Below are positions 37,357 to 48,715 of a stretch of DNA of 64,000 bases, in pieces. The notes below the pieces were generated by a model. That model was given only the letters and a program-made list of their open reading frames with translations. It did not search any database and was not told where the DNA came from. The position numbers were made by a program, and so were the translations under genes. This stretch comes from Stieleria magnilauensis (lineage in GTDB: Bacteria; Planctomycetota; Planctomycetia; Pirellulales; Pirellulaceae), in NCBI GenBank assembly GCA_007753675.1, contig CP036432.1:5120394-5184393 (forward strand), in the 5' to 3' direction. Positions within the stretch are counted from its first letter, which is position 1; each line of letters starts with the position of its first letter.

Positions 37357-38781
37357 ATGCCCAGCACTTATCCCATCAGGACCTCGGTCGAAACCCTGAG
37401 CACTCGCCAAAAGGCACTCGACGTGAATCTCGATACGCGTCGCTATGGAACGTTTGCCGAAATCGGAGCCGGCCAGGAAGTGGTGCGATGGTTCTTTCGC
37501 GTCGGTGCGGCTGCCGGAACGATCGCCAAAAGCATCTCGGCATACGACATGAAGGTCAGCGATGCGATCTATGGGCGCGCGTCGCGGTATGTCTGTCGCG
37601 AGCGATTGCAAGCGATGTTGGACTACGAACACGCCTTGAATCTGGATCGGCTGCGTGAAACTCGCGGCGACACCACGGCGTTCTTTGCCTTTGCCGATAC
37701 CGTCTCGGCACGAAATTTCCACGGCACCAATCAATGCCACGGCTGGATGGGCATCAAATTCCAGGCACACCCGCGTGACGAAGACAGCCAGATCATCATC
37801 CACGTGCGGATGTTGGACAACGAAGCATCGCTACAGCAGGAGGCGTTGGGGATTGTCGGTGTGAATCTGGTCTACGGCGCCGCGGCACTCAACCATGAAC
37901 CCGAATTGCTGGTCGATTCCCTGCTGGACGGATTGACGACCTCTCGGATCGAGATCGACATGATCGAGTTTTCCGGGATCGCGTTTCGACACGTCGACAA
38001 CCGCCTGATGAGTCTGAAACTGGTCGAATTGGGGCTCAGCGGTGCGGCGATGTTTGCCGCCAACGGCGAGGTGTTGCAACCGTCTGAATTTTTCTATCGC
38101 AAAGCAATCCTGGTCGAACGGGGCAGCTTTCGACCGGTGTGCAACGTCAACCTGGACATGCTGCGATGCGCCCACGAAAAGTTCTCCGAAATGCCCAGCG
38201 TGCAAGGCAAGGAAATCACGCAGGTGATGGAAATCACTATGAACAACTTGAAGTCCTCCGGCGAAATCGACCTCCGCGATTTCCTCGCCCGGGCCGATGT
38301 CATCGCCGCCTGCGGCATGCCGGTCTTGATCTCCGACTATTTCCAGTACTACCGCTTGGCCGCGTACCTGTGCGGTTACACCAAGGAACCGATCGCGATC
38401 ACGATGGGTGCGGCAAGCATGAAGGACTTGTTTGATGAAAAGTACTACACCAAGCTGCAGGGCGGCGTGCTCGAATCGTTCGGCAGACTGTTCAAGAATG
38501 ACTTAAAAATCTTCTGCTACCCGATGGAAAACCGCGAGACCGGCGAACTGTTGACGTCCGAGAATTTTAAAACAAAACCCGAACTGCAACAGTTGTACGA
38601 CTACATTCGTCATCGCGGCGACATCATCAACCTGGACAACTTCGATCCGTCCTGCTTGAAAGTCTTCTCACGCGATGTGCTGGAACTGATCAAGAAAGGC
38701 GATTCCGAATGGGAAACCAAGGTGCCGCTGCCGGTTGCGGAAGTGATCAAATCCAAGGCCTATTTCGGGCTGCCGACCTAG
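37357..38781 (+). CDS. Conserved 474-aa protein of uncertain function
   Basis: The protein has 474 residues and no signal peptide or membrane segment. Well-kept segments include YGTFAEIGAGQEVVRWFFRVG near the N-terminus, AKSISAYDMKVSDAIYG, NFHGTNQCHGWMGIKFQ and SDYFQYYRLAAYLCGYT. I recognise it as a widely conserved bacterial family whose database names (for example TonB-dependent receptor or nicotinate-nucleotide adenylyltransferase) do not fit: there is no beta-barrel plug and no HxGH nucleotidyl-transferase motif. A cytoplasmic enzyme is likely, but no reaction can be named. It is divergent from the propeller operon (293-bp gap) and convergent with the coiled-coil gene. Confidence 0.7.
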   Translation: MPSTYPIRTSVETLSTRQKALDVNLDTRRYGTFAEIGAGQEVVRWFFRVGAAAGTIAKSISAYDMKVSDAIYGRASRYVCRERLQAMLDYEHALNLDRLRETRGDTTAFFAFADTVSARNFHGTNQCHGWMGIKFQAHPRDEDSQIIIHVRMLDNEASLQQEALGIVGVNLVYGAAALNHEPELLVDSLLDGLTTSRIEIDMIEFSGIAFRHVDNRLMSLKLVELGLSGAAMFAANGEVLQPSEFFYRKAILVERGSFRPVCNVNLDMLRCAHEKFSEMPSVQGKEITQVMEITMNNLKSSGEIDLRDFLARADVIAACGMPVLISDYFQYYRLAAYLCGYTKEPIAITMGAASMKDLFDEKYYTKLQGGVLESFGRLFKNDLKIFCYPMENRETGELLTSENFKTKPELQQLYDYIRHRGDIINLDNFDPSCLKVFSRDVLELIKKGDSEWETKVPLPVAEVIKSKAYFGLPT

Positions 38782-38787
38782 CCGGAC

Positions 38788-38804
38788 GTGATGCACCGCA
38801 TCAC
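38788..38804 (+). terminator. Short perfect hairpin between convergent genes
   Basis: GTGATGC-ACC-GCATCAC forms a 7-bp stem with a 3-nt loop, 7 bp after the stop of the 474-aa protein gene and about 20 bp before the stop of the convergent coiled-coil gene. No T-tract follows on either strand, so it may act as a weak bidirectional terminator or an mRNA 3'-end stabiliser. Confidence 0.3.
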
Positions 38805-38824
38805 CGACCAACCCCATCCCCGAT

Positions 38825-39532
38825 TCACTCCGATTCGGGCTCGGTCTCACCATCGCCCGGGGTTGCTTCGGCTTCGGTCGCTGTGTTTTCTTCTTTCACC
38901 GCGGCGGGCTGAGGCTCGATCGCTTTTTCCTCGTTCTGGCGACGCTCTTCTTCACGCTCCTTCTTTTCTTGGGCGAGCGCCTCTTGGGCGGCCTTCAGTT
39001 GGCGGTTGGCCGCTTGGGCGCGTTGTTTCAGATTCGCGTTTTGTTCTTGGGCTTGTTCGAGTTGCGCTTTGGCTTCGGCCGCTGCCTGACTGGCGGCTTT
39101 CTCGGCCTTTGCGGCAGCCTGTTTCGCCTTTGCAGCAGCCTCTTTGACCTCTGCCAACTCTTTCGTCACCGCGTCGGCACGCTTGGTTTGCTCGGCCAAC
39201 TGGGCCGCTTGTTCGTCCAGCTCGGCTTGCAGCTTTTCGGCCAACTGCTCGGACGCAGCGAGCGCCTCATCTTTTTCGGCCGCTTGGGTTTTCATCTCTT
39301 CCAGCTGTTCACGCAGCGCGACCAGCTCGGTGGTCAGCATGATGTTGAGTTCGCTGGGTTGATCGACGTGAGACGACGTCCCGCAGGCAGCTGGGGCACA
39401 CGCCGACTTGCAGGGTCGCCGCAGCAGACGGGCGAGCGGACCGCCACAATCGGCGGCGGCACAATGCGTCACCGCACAATCGGTCACGAGCAGTGCCATC
39501 AGGGTGAACGTTGCGGTCAGGGTGGTTTTCAT
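38825..39532 (-). CDS. Secreted coiled-coil protein
   Basis: The protein has 235 residues from ATG 39532, which gives a signal peptide (MKTTLTATFTLMALLVTDCAV). A short cysteine-containing segment follows (CAVTHCAAADCGG, RRPCKSACAPAACG; residues about 18-55). Residues about 65-205 form a long heptad-bearing helix rich in Ala, Glu, Lys and Gln. The tail is acidic (PGDGETEPESE). It resembles periplasmic spacer or tether proteins, but no family is recognised. The in-frame extension to 39808 is not a plausible N-terminus. The 316-bp gap upstream separates it from glutamine synthetase. Confidence 0.72.
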   Translation of the reverse strand: MKTTLTATFTLMALLVTDCAVTHCAAADCGGPLARLLRRPCKSACAPAACGTSSHVDQPSELNIMLTTELVALREQLEEMKTQAAEKDEALAASEQLAEKLQAELDEQAAQLAEQTKRADAVTKELAEVKEAAAKAKQAAAKAEKAASQAAAEAKAQLEQAQEQNANLKQRAQAANRQLKAAQEALAQEKKEREEERRQNEEKAIEPQPAAVKEENTATEAEATPGDGETEPESE

Positions 39533-39848
39533 CGTCTTGGCTTGATCGGGGGGGGATAGGGGTGGGATGGCCGGCGACGTTCCGACGCGGGACACCCCTA
39601 TCCTAATCACGAATCTCAGATGTAAAGACGGGACGTGAAAGAAGCCCCAACGGACTGAGATCGCCCCCGCGACAAACTGTCGTCGAGGCCTCCGCGAGAA
39701 ACCAACGTGGGATCGGTTTTCAGTCGGCCGCGCGAGCACGCTCGGCTGAAAGCCGTGTCCCAGGTCGGAGCTTGACAGGCCGACCGGATAGCGAATTGAC
39801 CGTACCACACTACGGATGCTTCGCTATCCGGCGACCTTGCCAAGTGCA
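39533..39848. other. 316-bp intergenic region
   Basis: No gene is supported. A long imperfect hairpin (TTTTCAGTCGGCCGCG / CGCTCGGCTGAAAG, about 39716-39752) lies between the glutamine synthetase stop and the start of the coiled-coil gene on the same strand. It may serve as a processing or termination structure after glutamine synthetase; there is no T-tract. The promoter of the coiled-coil gene should lie in the remainder. Confidence 0.5.
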
Positions 39849-42104
<2,256 letters not shown>

Positions 42105-42592
42105 GAAAAATCCTGATCATCAGGCGCGGTGAAAAAGTGGGGAAATCGACCAATGGCCTTCCATGATTTCGAACGACGCAAGCTCCACAGAAGGTTCGCC
42201 TGAGTGCCTGACGAGCGATTCAACGTGATTCGATAAAGACGAGGGACGCAATTCATTTCCAGTCCCCCAGACCGTCAAGGCACGTCTCGTACCGAGGCGG
42301 TGCGCGATTCCGCCAGCTCCCCGGCTGGGGAACTCTGAAAGCCGTGCGGTAGCGGCTAAGGGTCTGGACCAGCCCCTAAAAAAGGACCTGCGACGCCGGC
42401 TGGAAGAACCGCGCCGACGGGTTGCGGAGAGAATAGGCGACCGCTGCTTGATTTCTGCGCCATCGCAGCGCCGCTTTCCCGGGCCCACTGGACCACCGAC
42501 GGACGCCAGCCTGGCGCAACGATCGTGAAATGGGACACATCGGACTCATCAGTCGCATCAGTCCCATCCAGCGTTGGCCCCTTCGACCGAAC
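42105..42592. other. 488-bp intergenic region upstream of glnN
   Basis: No convincing gene is seen on either strand; short reading frames here have no recognisable product. It lies upstream of glnN and downstream of the MutS-like gene, so it should hold the glnN promoter. Several GC-rich self-complementary stretches occur (for example around 42312-42345 and 42385-42425), which would allow a structured 5' leader, but no known riboswitch core was recognised. Confidence 0.4.
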
Positions 42593-44569
42593 CTAAGGCT
42601 GTTGCGATCCCAAGCCGACGATTTCCAACAACCGCAGCGCGTTGGTCGTGGGGCTGACGCCGGAATGCATCTGATAGTCGAACGTCATCTGCTCGTTGCC
42701 CGAAGCGTCCGGGGTGATCGTCTCGCGAAAGTGCACGATCTCCGACACCGCCTGCAACTCCGGTTCATCGGCAAGCTCCAAGTCGTGCGTGCTGATCGCT
42801 CCGATCGCGCCGCATTCGATCAGATGACGCAGGACCTGGGTGACGGCAATTTGGCGTTCGCGAGAATTGGTTCCCTGCAGGATCTCGTCGAGTAGAAACA
42901 TCGAGACACAGCGTTTGTTGGATGCCATCGCCCGAGCCCGATCGACGACCCCTTTGAGCCGATGCAGCTCGGCCATGTAGAACGAAACACCTTCGGCCAG
43001 ATTATCACGGACGCGGATGCTGGTTGCCAATTCGGTCGAAGGCAGACTCAGTGACGTCGCACACACCGGCGCGCCGGCGCCGGCCAAGGCGACGTTCAAA
43101 CCGACGCTCCGCAGCATCGTGCTCTTGCCCGACATGTTGCTTCCGGTGACCAGCAACACCGTCCCGGCCGGCCCGACCGTGACGTCGTTGCAAACACGAC
43201 TGTCATCCGGCAGCAACGGATGCCCCAGCGCGACGGATTGGAACACCGCCGATTGGATTTCATCGGCACCGGCGTCGGCCCAACGCGGAAAGACCCAATC
43301 GGGGTTCTCGTCGCAAACCGCCGCCAGCGACATCAGCGCCTCCAGTTCCCCGAACGCGTCAAACCAACGCGGCACCGATTGGGCATAGGTTTTCTGCCAG
43401 GCTTCCAGTTTCTGCAGGACTCGAATGTCCCACAAGGAGAGGGCCTGCAGCGGCAAATAAAGCAGGAACGTGGACGCGGACGATCGCAACGACCCGAGCG
43501 ATGCGACGCGTGCCAGCGCGTTCATCCCCAGACGGGCTGATTGTTCCGGGTCATCCAACAGCACACGATGCAGATGGTCCAGCCGATCCCCCGGGGAGTG
43601 TTCGTCGGGCTGATCGTCCGCTTCACTTTCCAACCATTCGGCCGCGGAGAACAGTTCGCGATACTCATCGACCGACTGACGACTGGCCATGGCGATCGAA
43701 AAAATCTGATGCACCGGCCCCAGCATGACCGTGGTGATGACGACGTTGATCACGATCAACCCGATCGCCACCGCGAGCGCAATCTGTGCGACGACTGTGG
43801 GTACCACGCCGATCCGCGACGCGATCAGCACCAGGACGGAGACGATCGCCGCCAGGGCGGAGGCGTTCGCCCAAGTCGACAGCCAGCGGTTCTTGTCCAA
43901 CCACGAATCGGATTGCGACCAACGGATGAATTCATCGGGGTCGCCGGTTCCCTCGCCGACATGTGCGGCCAGTGAATAAAAACGAAAACGCTCGTCTCTC
44001 CGCGGCGTCAACCGTTGGACCGCTGCACTGCGGCCCCGCGCGACCTCTGCGTCGGCGACCCCGGTCAACCAATTCGCCAACGTGCGCACTCCGATCGTCG
44101 TGCCGGCCATCGAAACGAATTGGAACAGCGAACTTTTGCCGAGCAGATCCAAATCATCGGCGACGTCTTTCTGGTGTTCTTCCAGCTGGACGGTTTTTAA
44201 TTTCGCCCGTGTCGTTTTCCAATCCAATGCGTCCCAGTCCCGGCGGGTCCGCGCCAACAGCCGCTCGGTCACCTTGTTCGCCCGCGTCTGTTCGGCCATC
44301 GCGTCGCGAATCGGTTCGTTCAAGATCGCCGCGACCAGAAAGCCGGCCAACAAACCAAACCCGACGATCCAGCCCGGTGTCCCGAGATGGGCAAAGAACG
44401 TGAACGCGAGCACGGCCACCGCGGCGCCGAACAACGCCAAGCGGATCATCGCAAACAGGGAATCCCGTGAGCGGAGTGCTTTGAGCCGTTCCGCCGACGC
44501 CTGGAGCAGGCTTTGGTAGCGGTCCGCGGCGCGCTCTGCTGCCGCCTGGCTCTGTGGAGAATCAACCAT
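42593..44569 (-). CDS. Membrane-anchored MutS-family ATPase
   Basis: The protein has 658 residues. Two membrane helices lie near the N-terminus (about 40-85) and two more at about 235-280, with cytoplasmic helices between. The C-terminal 200 residues are a MutS ATPase domain: Walker A GSNMSGKST (476-484), FYMAELHRLKGV, Walker B FLLDEILQGTN and STHDLELAD. MutS mismatch-recognition, connector and clamp domains are missing. Such proteins (MutS-like without DNA-binding domains, with transmembrane helices) exist in many bacteria, and their role is not established. Mismatch repair is unlikely. The gene follows a polytopic membrane protein gene by 18 nt on the same strand, suggesting the two act together. 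Confidence 0.87.
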   Translation of the reverse strand: MVDSPQSQAAAERAADRYQSLLQASAERLKALRSRDSLFAMIRLALFGAAVAVLAFTFFAHLGTPGWIVGFGLLAGFLVAAILNEPIRDAMAEQTRANKVTERLLARTRRDWDALDWKTTRAKLKTVQLEEHQKDVADDLDLLGKSSLFQFVSMAGTTIGVRTLANWLTGVADAEVARGRSAAVQRLTPRRDERFRFYSLAAHVGEGTGDPDEFIRWSQSDSWLDKNRWLSTWANASALAAIVSVLVLIASRIGVVPTVVAQIALAVAIGLIVINVVITTVMLGPVHQIFSIAMASRQSVDEYRELFSAAEWLESEADDQPDEHSPGDRLDHLHRVLLDDPEQSARLGMNALARVASLGSLRSSASTFLLYLPLQALSLWDIRVLQKLEAWQKTYAQSVPRWFDAFGELEALMSLAAVCDENPDWVFPRWADAGADEIQSAVFQSVALGHPLLPDDSRVCNDVTVGPAGTVLLVTGSNMSGKSTMLRSVGLNVALAGAGAPVCATSLSLPSTELATSIRVRDNLAEGVSFYMAELHRLKGVVDRARAMASNKRCVSMFLLDEILQGTNSRERQIAVTQVLRHLIECGAIGAISTHDLELADEPELQAVSEIVHFRETITPDASGNEQMTFDYQMHSGVSPTTNALRLLEIVGLGSQQP

Positions 44570-44587
44570 GTTCGCTTCTTGCTCTTG

Positions 44588-46222
44588 CTAGACCGTCTGG
44601 ATTCCGCCGGCAGTCCCTGATTGCCGCACCGCCTCGGATCGTCCCCGCTGGACGACCTTCAACGCAACCCGATCCTGTAAGTTCGGCCGAAAGATAGTCA
44701 GCAACAGCAGTGGCAGGAACCACGCGATGTACAACCCGCCGCCATAGCCATGCCAAAATTGAACCGCAACCATCACCGCGGCCGAACAACCGATCAGCGT
44801 GCCCAAGTTTTTCGGCGACGGCCAAGCGGCGAACAGCGTGCAAAGAATGCCAAAGGCGACGATCACCGGCAACCGCCAGCGAGGATCCCAGCCTAAGCCC
44901 CAAATCCCGCGGGGCTCCTTCGTCGGCAAAAACAACCCGAACATGCGACGCAGGTGGTCGACCAGCGAATCGGTGCCGCCGAAGGTCAACAGCATGACCA
45001 GGATCGCCAACGTCACGATCACGCCGATGGCAAACCGGCGGACGCCACGCTGCCAGTAAAAACTGCACCACAGCGGCAACAAGAACAACGGGTAATAGAC
45101 CAAACCGGCCGCCAGCCCCAGAAAAATCCCGGCGAAAATCGGTCGGCGATAATTGAGCACCGCCCACAACAACAGTGCAGCCGGCAGCGCATGATCCACA
45201 CGGCCGGTCATCTGCGCCGTGTAGGGCAGCATCAAATACAACAGTGAGCAACCGACGCCGCTGCGCAAGTTGCCGAAGTGGCGATTGCCGATCAACACCA
45301 GACCCACGATGATCGCCAAGTGCGCCGAGATCACCAGCACCTTGGCCAGAATCGTCCAGCTCCGCCTGCTCTGGTCCAACTCGTCCGCCGTGGGTTCCTC
45401 TTCGCCGCCAAGCGCCTGGCTGACCGGACGCGTTGTGATCGTCGGCAAGCGATGCATCAACGCATACCCCGGACCCAGCTCCGGACCCTGCCAGACGCTC
45501 ATTCGCGGCGTGCTGGTGGCGACGTTGACCATCATGAAGATAAACAGGCAGATGCTGATGAAGTACAAACCGCCGACGGTCAGGTTGGGGTCCAGCAACG
45601 GACGCCGCACCATCAGCGGATCGATCATCAAGCGGATCAAAATCATCATCTCGACCGCGAACAGCATGATGAACCCGCTGCGTTGCAGTTGTTTGGCCGA
45701 AAGCTCGGCATCGGATTCGGTCTGGCCGGGGTCCAACGACGTCGCTTCCAACCGCTCATCGAGCGCATGCCGTTCTGTCTGCAACGGCAGGTTGGTTTCC
45801 TCATGGATCGTCGGCCGTACTTTGCCCGTTGGGCCCGCCGATTCCGAACCGGCCGTCTGCATGACAGGGGTCGTGACCAAGACCGAGGCCGAATCCGCAG
45901 TGAATGGACGATCGGCCGAATCGGAGGATTCCAGATCCCGCAAGGGCGACGGGACGATGTGCCGGGGACGGGCCGACTCGGTGTCCGGATCCGCTTGACC
46001 GCGCGTCGCAATCTCGCCCGATTCCATCTCCCGGAGATGCCGCCGGCGGCCCTCATGAACCATCAGCAACCCCGGCGCCAGCAAAATCAGCAGGACGATG
46101 TCCAGGTTGCGGACACTCCAGAACCGGTGAAAGACGAAGTACAACCCGATCGTCAGGAACGATGAAAGATAGACCCAGGTCGTCGGGTCCGGCCGCTTGT
46201 AATAAAGCAGAAACTCGCTCAT
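44588..46222 (-). CDS. Polytopic membrane protein, glycosyltransferase-like (GT87/ArnT-like)
   Basis: The protein has 544 residues with about 10-12 predicted helices. Two start at the N-terminus (WVYLSSFLTIGLYFVFHRF, DIVLLILLAPGLLMV). A hydrophilic Arg/Thr/Glu-rich loop (about 60-165) follows, then a run of helices (about 170-490). Segments such as LYLMLPYTAQMTGRVDHALPAALLLW and GLAAGLVYYPLFLLPLW resemble polyprenyl-phosphate-dependent glycosyltransferases of the GT87/GT39 style, but no catalytic acid pair can be pinned down. It is 18 nt upstream of the MutS-like ATPase gene. The function is not recognised with certainty. Confidence 0.68.
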   Translation of the reverse strand: MSEFLLYYKRPDPTTWVYLSSFLTIGLYFVFHRFWSVRNLDIVLLILLAPGLLMVHEGRRRHLREMESGEIATRGQADPDTESARPRHIVPSPLRDLESSDSADRPFTADSASVLVTTPVMQTAGSESAGPTGKVRPTIHEETNLPLQTERHALDERLEATSLDPGQTESDAELSAKQLQRSGFIMLFAVEMMILIRLMIDPLMVRRPLLDPNLTVGGLYFISICLFIFMMVNVATSTPRMSVWQGPELGPGYALMHRLPTITTRPVSQALGGEEEPTADELDQSRRSWTILAKVLVISAHLAIIVGLVLIGNRHFGNLRSGVGCSLLYLMLPYTAQMTGRVDHALPAALLLWAVLNYRRPIFAGIFLGLAAGLVYYPLFLLPLWCSFYWQRGVRRFAIGVIVTLAILVMLLTFGGTDSLVDHLRRMFGLFLPTKEPRGIWGLGWDPRWRLPVIVAFGILCTLFAAWPSPKNLGTLIGCSAAVMVAVQFWHGYGGGLYIAWFLPLLLLTIFRPNLQDRVALKVVQRGRSEAVRQSGTAGGIQTV

Positions 46223-46390
46223 GGGACGTTTGCGACGGTGTCCTACCGCCCGCCTCGGTCAAACCCGTTGGAAGAATCGCAGCAAAAGTCGTTCCAATAC
46301 AATCGCCCTAGCATACGTGCCCCGGGCAGGCGTGAAAACCACTGTGAAAGACCACCGTGCCGGAAAATCCGCCATCGGATGCACTTGCAC

Positions 46391-47344
46391 TCAACCGTGC
46401 CACGTCAGCAGCACCACGCCCAGCAAAATGACGGCGACACAGGCCGATTTGGCTCGGAAATTCGCCTCACTGAGCGCTTTTGCCCCAAATCCCAACGCGA
46501 TCACCACGCTGCTGCGGCGGACGACCGAAACGACCGACACCAGCGCTTCGGGGTCAGAAAGTGCGACGAAATAAAACCAATCGGCCAGAATCAGCAGTGG
46601 GCTGACCAACGCAATGCTCCACCGCCACCGGAAGGGCTGCGACAGGCGTTCGCCGACGTCTGCCGTTGGACTCGGTGACCCCGCAGATCGTTTCGGTGCA
46701 TCGAACCGGTACCACCAGATCGCCAGCGGCACCATCACCGGAACCAAATCGATCGTAAACCAAGCCTGCATCGTGACCGGATCAAACCCCGCGTGCTGCA
46801 GCAGCCATTTGTCATAGATCGAACTGCATGCCCCCAGCAACGTCGCCATCGTCATCATCGCGACCCAGCGATTGCGGGTGAACCGAATCCCCTCGCGCCG
46901 GCCGACTAAGGTGAATCGCCAAAATCCGATCAACACGATGACGATGCCCGTCCATTGCAGCGGCGTCGGACGTTCCCCGAAAAACAAGATCGCAATCACG
47001 ATCGTCCAAAACGGGCTCGTGGCGCGAATCGGAGCAGCGATCGAAAGCGGCAAGTGCTTCAGCGCCGAAAACGCAAACGTCCACGACGCCCCCACCAGCA
47101 CGCTTTTCGATGCGATCAATCCATGCTCGCGCCAACTCAGCGGACGAACGACGAACGAGTCAAACGGGATGGTCTGCCCCCCGAACGTCGACCACACCAC
47201 CAGTGGCAAATACAGCACCGCACCGATCGAGACACTGACCAGCAACACGATCGGAACCGCATTGGCCTGGACCGACCACTTCTTCGCGGCGTCGTAGACC
47301 CCCAACAACACGGCCGAAACGATGCTCAATAAGATCCAATTCAT
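46391..47344 (-). CDS. DMT-superfamily (EamA) transporter
   Basis: The protein has 317 residues from ATG 47344 (MNWILLSIVSAVLLG), giving about ten hydrophobic helices in two similar halves. EamA marks include ASKSVLVGASWTFAFSALKHLPLSIAAPIRATSPFWTI in the first half and SDPEALVSVVSVVRRSSVVIALGF in the second. A polar loop (about 210-240) separates the halves. The family exports metabolites or amino acids; substrate unknown. Alternative start ATG 47356 is possible; neither has an obvious ribosome-binding site. It stands alone, with repeats and a terminator upstream and a 168-bp gap downstream. Confidence 0.87.
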   Translation of the reverse strand: MNWILLSIVSAVLLGVYDAAKKWSVQANAVPIVLLVSVSIGAVLYLPLVVWSTFGGQTIPFDSFVVRPLSWREHGLIASKSVLVGASWTFAFSALKHLPLSIAAPIRATSPFWTIVIAILFFGERPTPLQWTGIVIVLIGFWRFTLVGRREGIRFTRNRWVAMMTMATLLGACSSIYDKWLLQHAGFDPVTMQAWFTIDLVPVMVPLAIWWYRFDAPKRSAGSPSPTADVGERLSQPFRWRWSIALVSPLLILADWFYFVALSDPEALVSVVSVVRRSSVVIALGFGAKALSEANFRAKSACVAVILLGVVLLTWHG

Positions 47345-47496
47345 GCGTGAGAGCATGAAGGTAAACCGCGGCGCTGAGAACCACCAGAATTGCAAGGCCG
47401 CCCCAAGATGCATTGTCCAAGCCCGTAGGTGATGCTGCGCATCACACACGCTCGGAGTGTTCCAACCAACCGCAACGGGCAACGCAGTGAAGCATT

Positions 47497-47576
47497 GTTA
47501 GCGGCAGGGCGCGAGCCCTCCGGTCCGTTAATGCGTTTTCAACGCCGAAACCGGACGGCTCGCGCCGTTCCGCTAA
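47497..47576. repeat. Inverted repeat with GTTAGCGG ends
   Basis: GTTAGCGGCAGGGCGCGAGC (47497 on) is matched in inverse by GGCTCGCGCCGTTCCGCTAAC (47556-47576), with inner CTCCGGT/ACCGGA also pairing and a loop of about 25 nt. A partial third copy (GCGAACCCTCCGGT) is at about 47610-47623. It lies in the 405-bp gap between the DMT transporter and the thioredoxin-like gene, which otherwise holds only the terminator described next. Confidence 0.8.
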
Positions 47577-47634
47577 CACGATTCGTATCACTGTACGGTG
47601 GCATAGGCCGCGAACCCTCCGGTCTTGTCGATCG

Positions 47635-47671
47635 AAAAAAAATAGCACGGTCGCTTTCACGACCGTGCTAT
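47635..47671 (-). terminator. Rho-independent terminator of the thioredoxin-like gene
   Basis: On the minus strand ATAGCACGGTCG pairs with CGACCGTGCTAT (12-bp stem, 6-nt loop; 47642-47671) and is followed by eight T residues (47635-47642 as A on the plus strand). It lies about 80 bp after the stop at 47750. It is the clearest intrinsic terminator in the window. Confidence 0.92.
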
Positions 47672-47749
47672 CGGTAGATTTGCATCACGTTTCATCCGGT
47701 CGGCACGTGAAGTGCGCGACTTGATTTCAACGCAACCAGCAATCGGTGC

Positions 47750-48328
47750 TCAGTTGAGCATCTTGTTAACGACTTTCATGACACCGGCAACGTTGACCTT
47801 TTCGGCCGTGTTGAACTTGCGTGCCGCAACCACTTTGCTGTCGTTGGCCAAGACAACCGTGATGGCCGCCTTTTCGTCGATCTTGTAGTTACTCGGTCCG
47901 GTCACGTTGTCTTTGGCGATCACGACGGGAACGGAGGTGGCACCGGAAGTCTGTGCGACTTTGGCGGCGGTTTCCTTCAGTGCCGAGGCGTCTTCGCCCA
48001 TCAACGTGACAAAGCCTTTCAGTTCGGCGTCTTCGTTCGCTTTGACGGCCGCATCAATTTCCTTGACCAATTCGTTGAGCTTGCCACCGGTGTCACGTGC
48101 GAACACCATCACCATCGGGCGTGAACCATACTTGCAGCGATAGCAAAGCTGCTCACCTTGTTCGACACCGTCATCCTCGGCACCGGCAACTTTGGTGACG
48201 TAGAACGCGCCGATCGAATCGCCGGCCTTCAAACCTTTCGCAGCTTTCTTCTTCGTCTGCTCCTCAGCCGAAACCACCGAGCAAACCAGCAAACCAAAGA
48301 CAGCCAAAGGCAACATCAAACGAGACAT
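47750..48328 (-). CDS. Secreted thioredoxin-like protein
   Basis: The protein has 192 residues from ATG 48328, with GGAG 9 nt upstream. It has a signal peptide (MSRLMLPLAVFGLLVCSVVSAEE). The mature part has CYRCKYGSRPMVMVFARDTG, a CxxC pair at the start of a thioredoxin-like fold, then helices (LVKEIDAAVKANEDAELKG), strands (FVTLMG, VPVVIAKDN) and a C-terminal helix (VAGVMKVVNKML). It is likely a periplasmic redox or thiol-handling protein, although YRCK is not a classic CGPC or CPHC site. A strong terminator follows. It is divergent from the giant subtilase. Confidence 0.82.
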   Translation of the reverse strand: MSRLMLPLAVFGLLVCSVVSAEEQTKKKAAKGLKAGDSIGAFYVTKVAGAEDDGVEQGEQLCYRCKYGSRPMVMVFARDTGGKLNELVKEIDAAVKANEDAELKGFVTLMGEDASALKETAAKVAQTSGATSVPVVIAKDNVTGPSNYKIDEKAAITVVLANDSKVVAARKFNTAEKVNVAGVMKVVNKMLN

Positions 48329-48715
48329 ACGTTGAATCTCCAACAGGAAGGGAGGCAAAAAAGGGGGGGACGTTTTCTCTTTCAGTGAGAGGGGTCCCTC
48401 GAGACCGCTCTCACGGAAATGGGCAGAGCATCTTACCATCCGCCAGCACGATCCGCATAATCGCCCCCCAAAATCAGAAAAAAAGTGGAGATTCGGGACA
48501 GGGGTCGATTGCAAGCACTTCGACGGCACGCCACAGCCGCAGAGTCTCCGCTCTTCTCTCTCACACGCGAAGTGTCAACTCCCGCGATCTTGAATCGGTC
48601 AACCGGCCCCATCGCGGATTTACTGACCGGTACAATCGACGCCTGTTCAGTTTTGTTCTTCTCCCACGGGCCGCTTCACGGACGAATGCCAGGTGTTTTG
48701 TCACGGCCAAGGCAA
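48329..48715. other. 387-bp divergent intergenic region
   Basis: It separates the thioredoxin-like gene (-) and the giant subtilase (+). The subtilase frame is open back to 48485, but the predicted residues before the ATG at 48716 are Arg/Ser-rich without a signal, so this stretch is treated as upstream. A purine-rich run (AAAAAAGGGGGGGACG) is at 48357-48372, and AGAGGGGTCCCTC forms a short hairpin at about 48390-48402. Promoters for both genes are expected here; none can be assigned firmly. Confidence 0.4.

Noticed and set aside
42520..42570. Hammerhead ribozyme core (CTGATGAG on the minus strand)
   Set aside because: No GAAA box or stem II/III pairing follows at the right distance; the motif appears by chance in a GATG-rich stretch.
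42593..44569. Mismatch repair MutS
   Set aside because: Mismatch-binding, connector and clamp domains are absent and four membrane helices are present.
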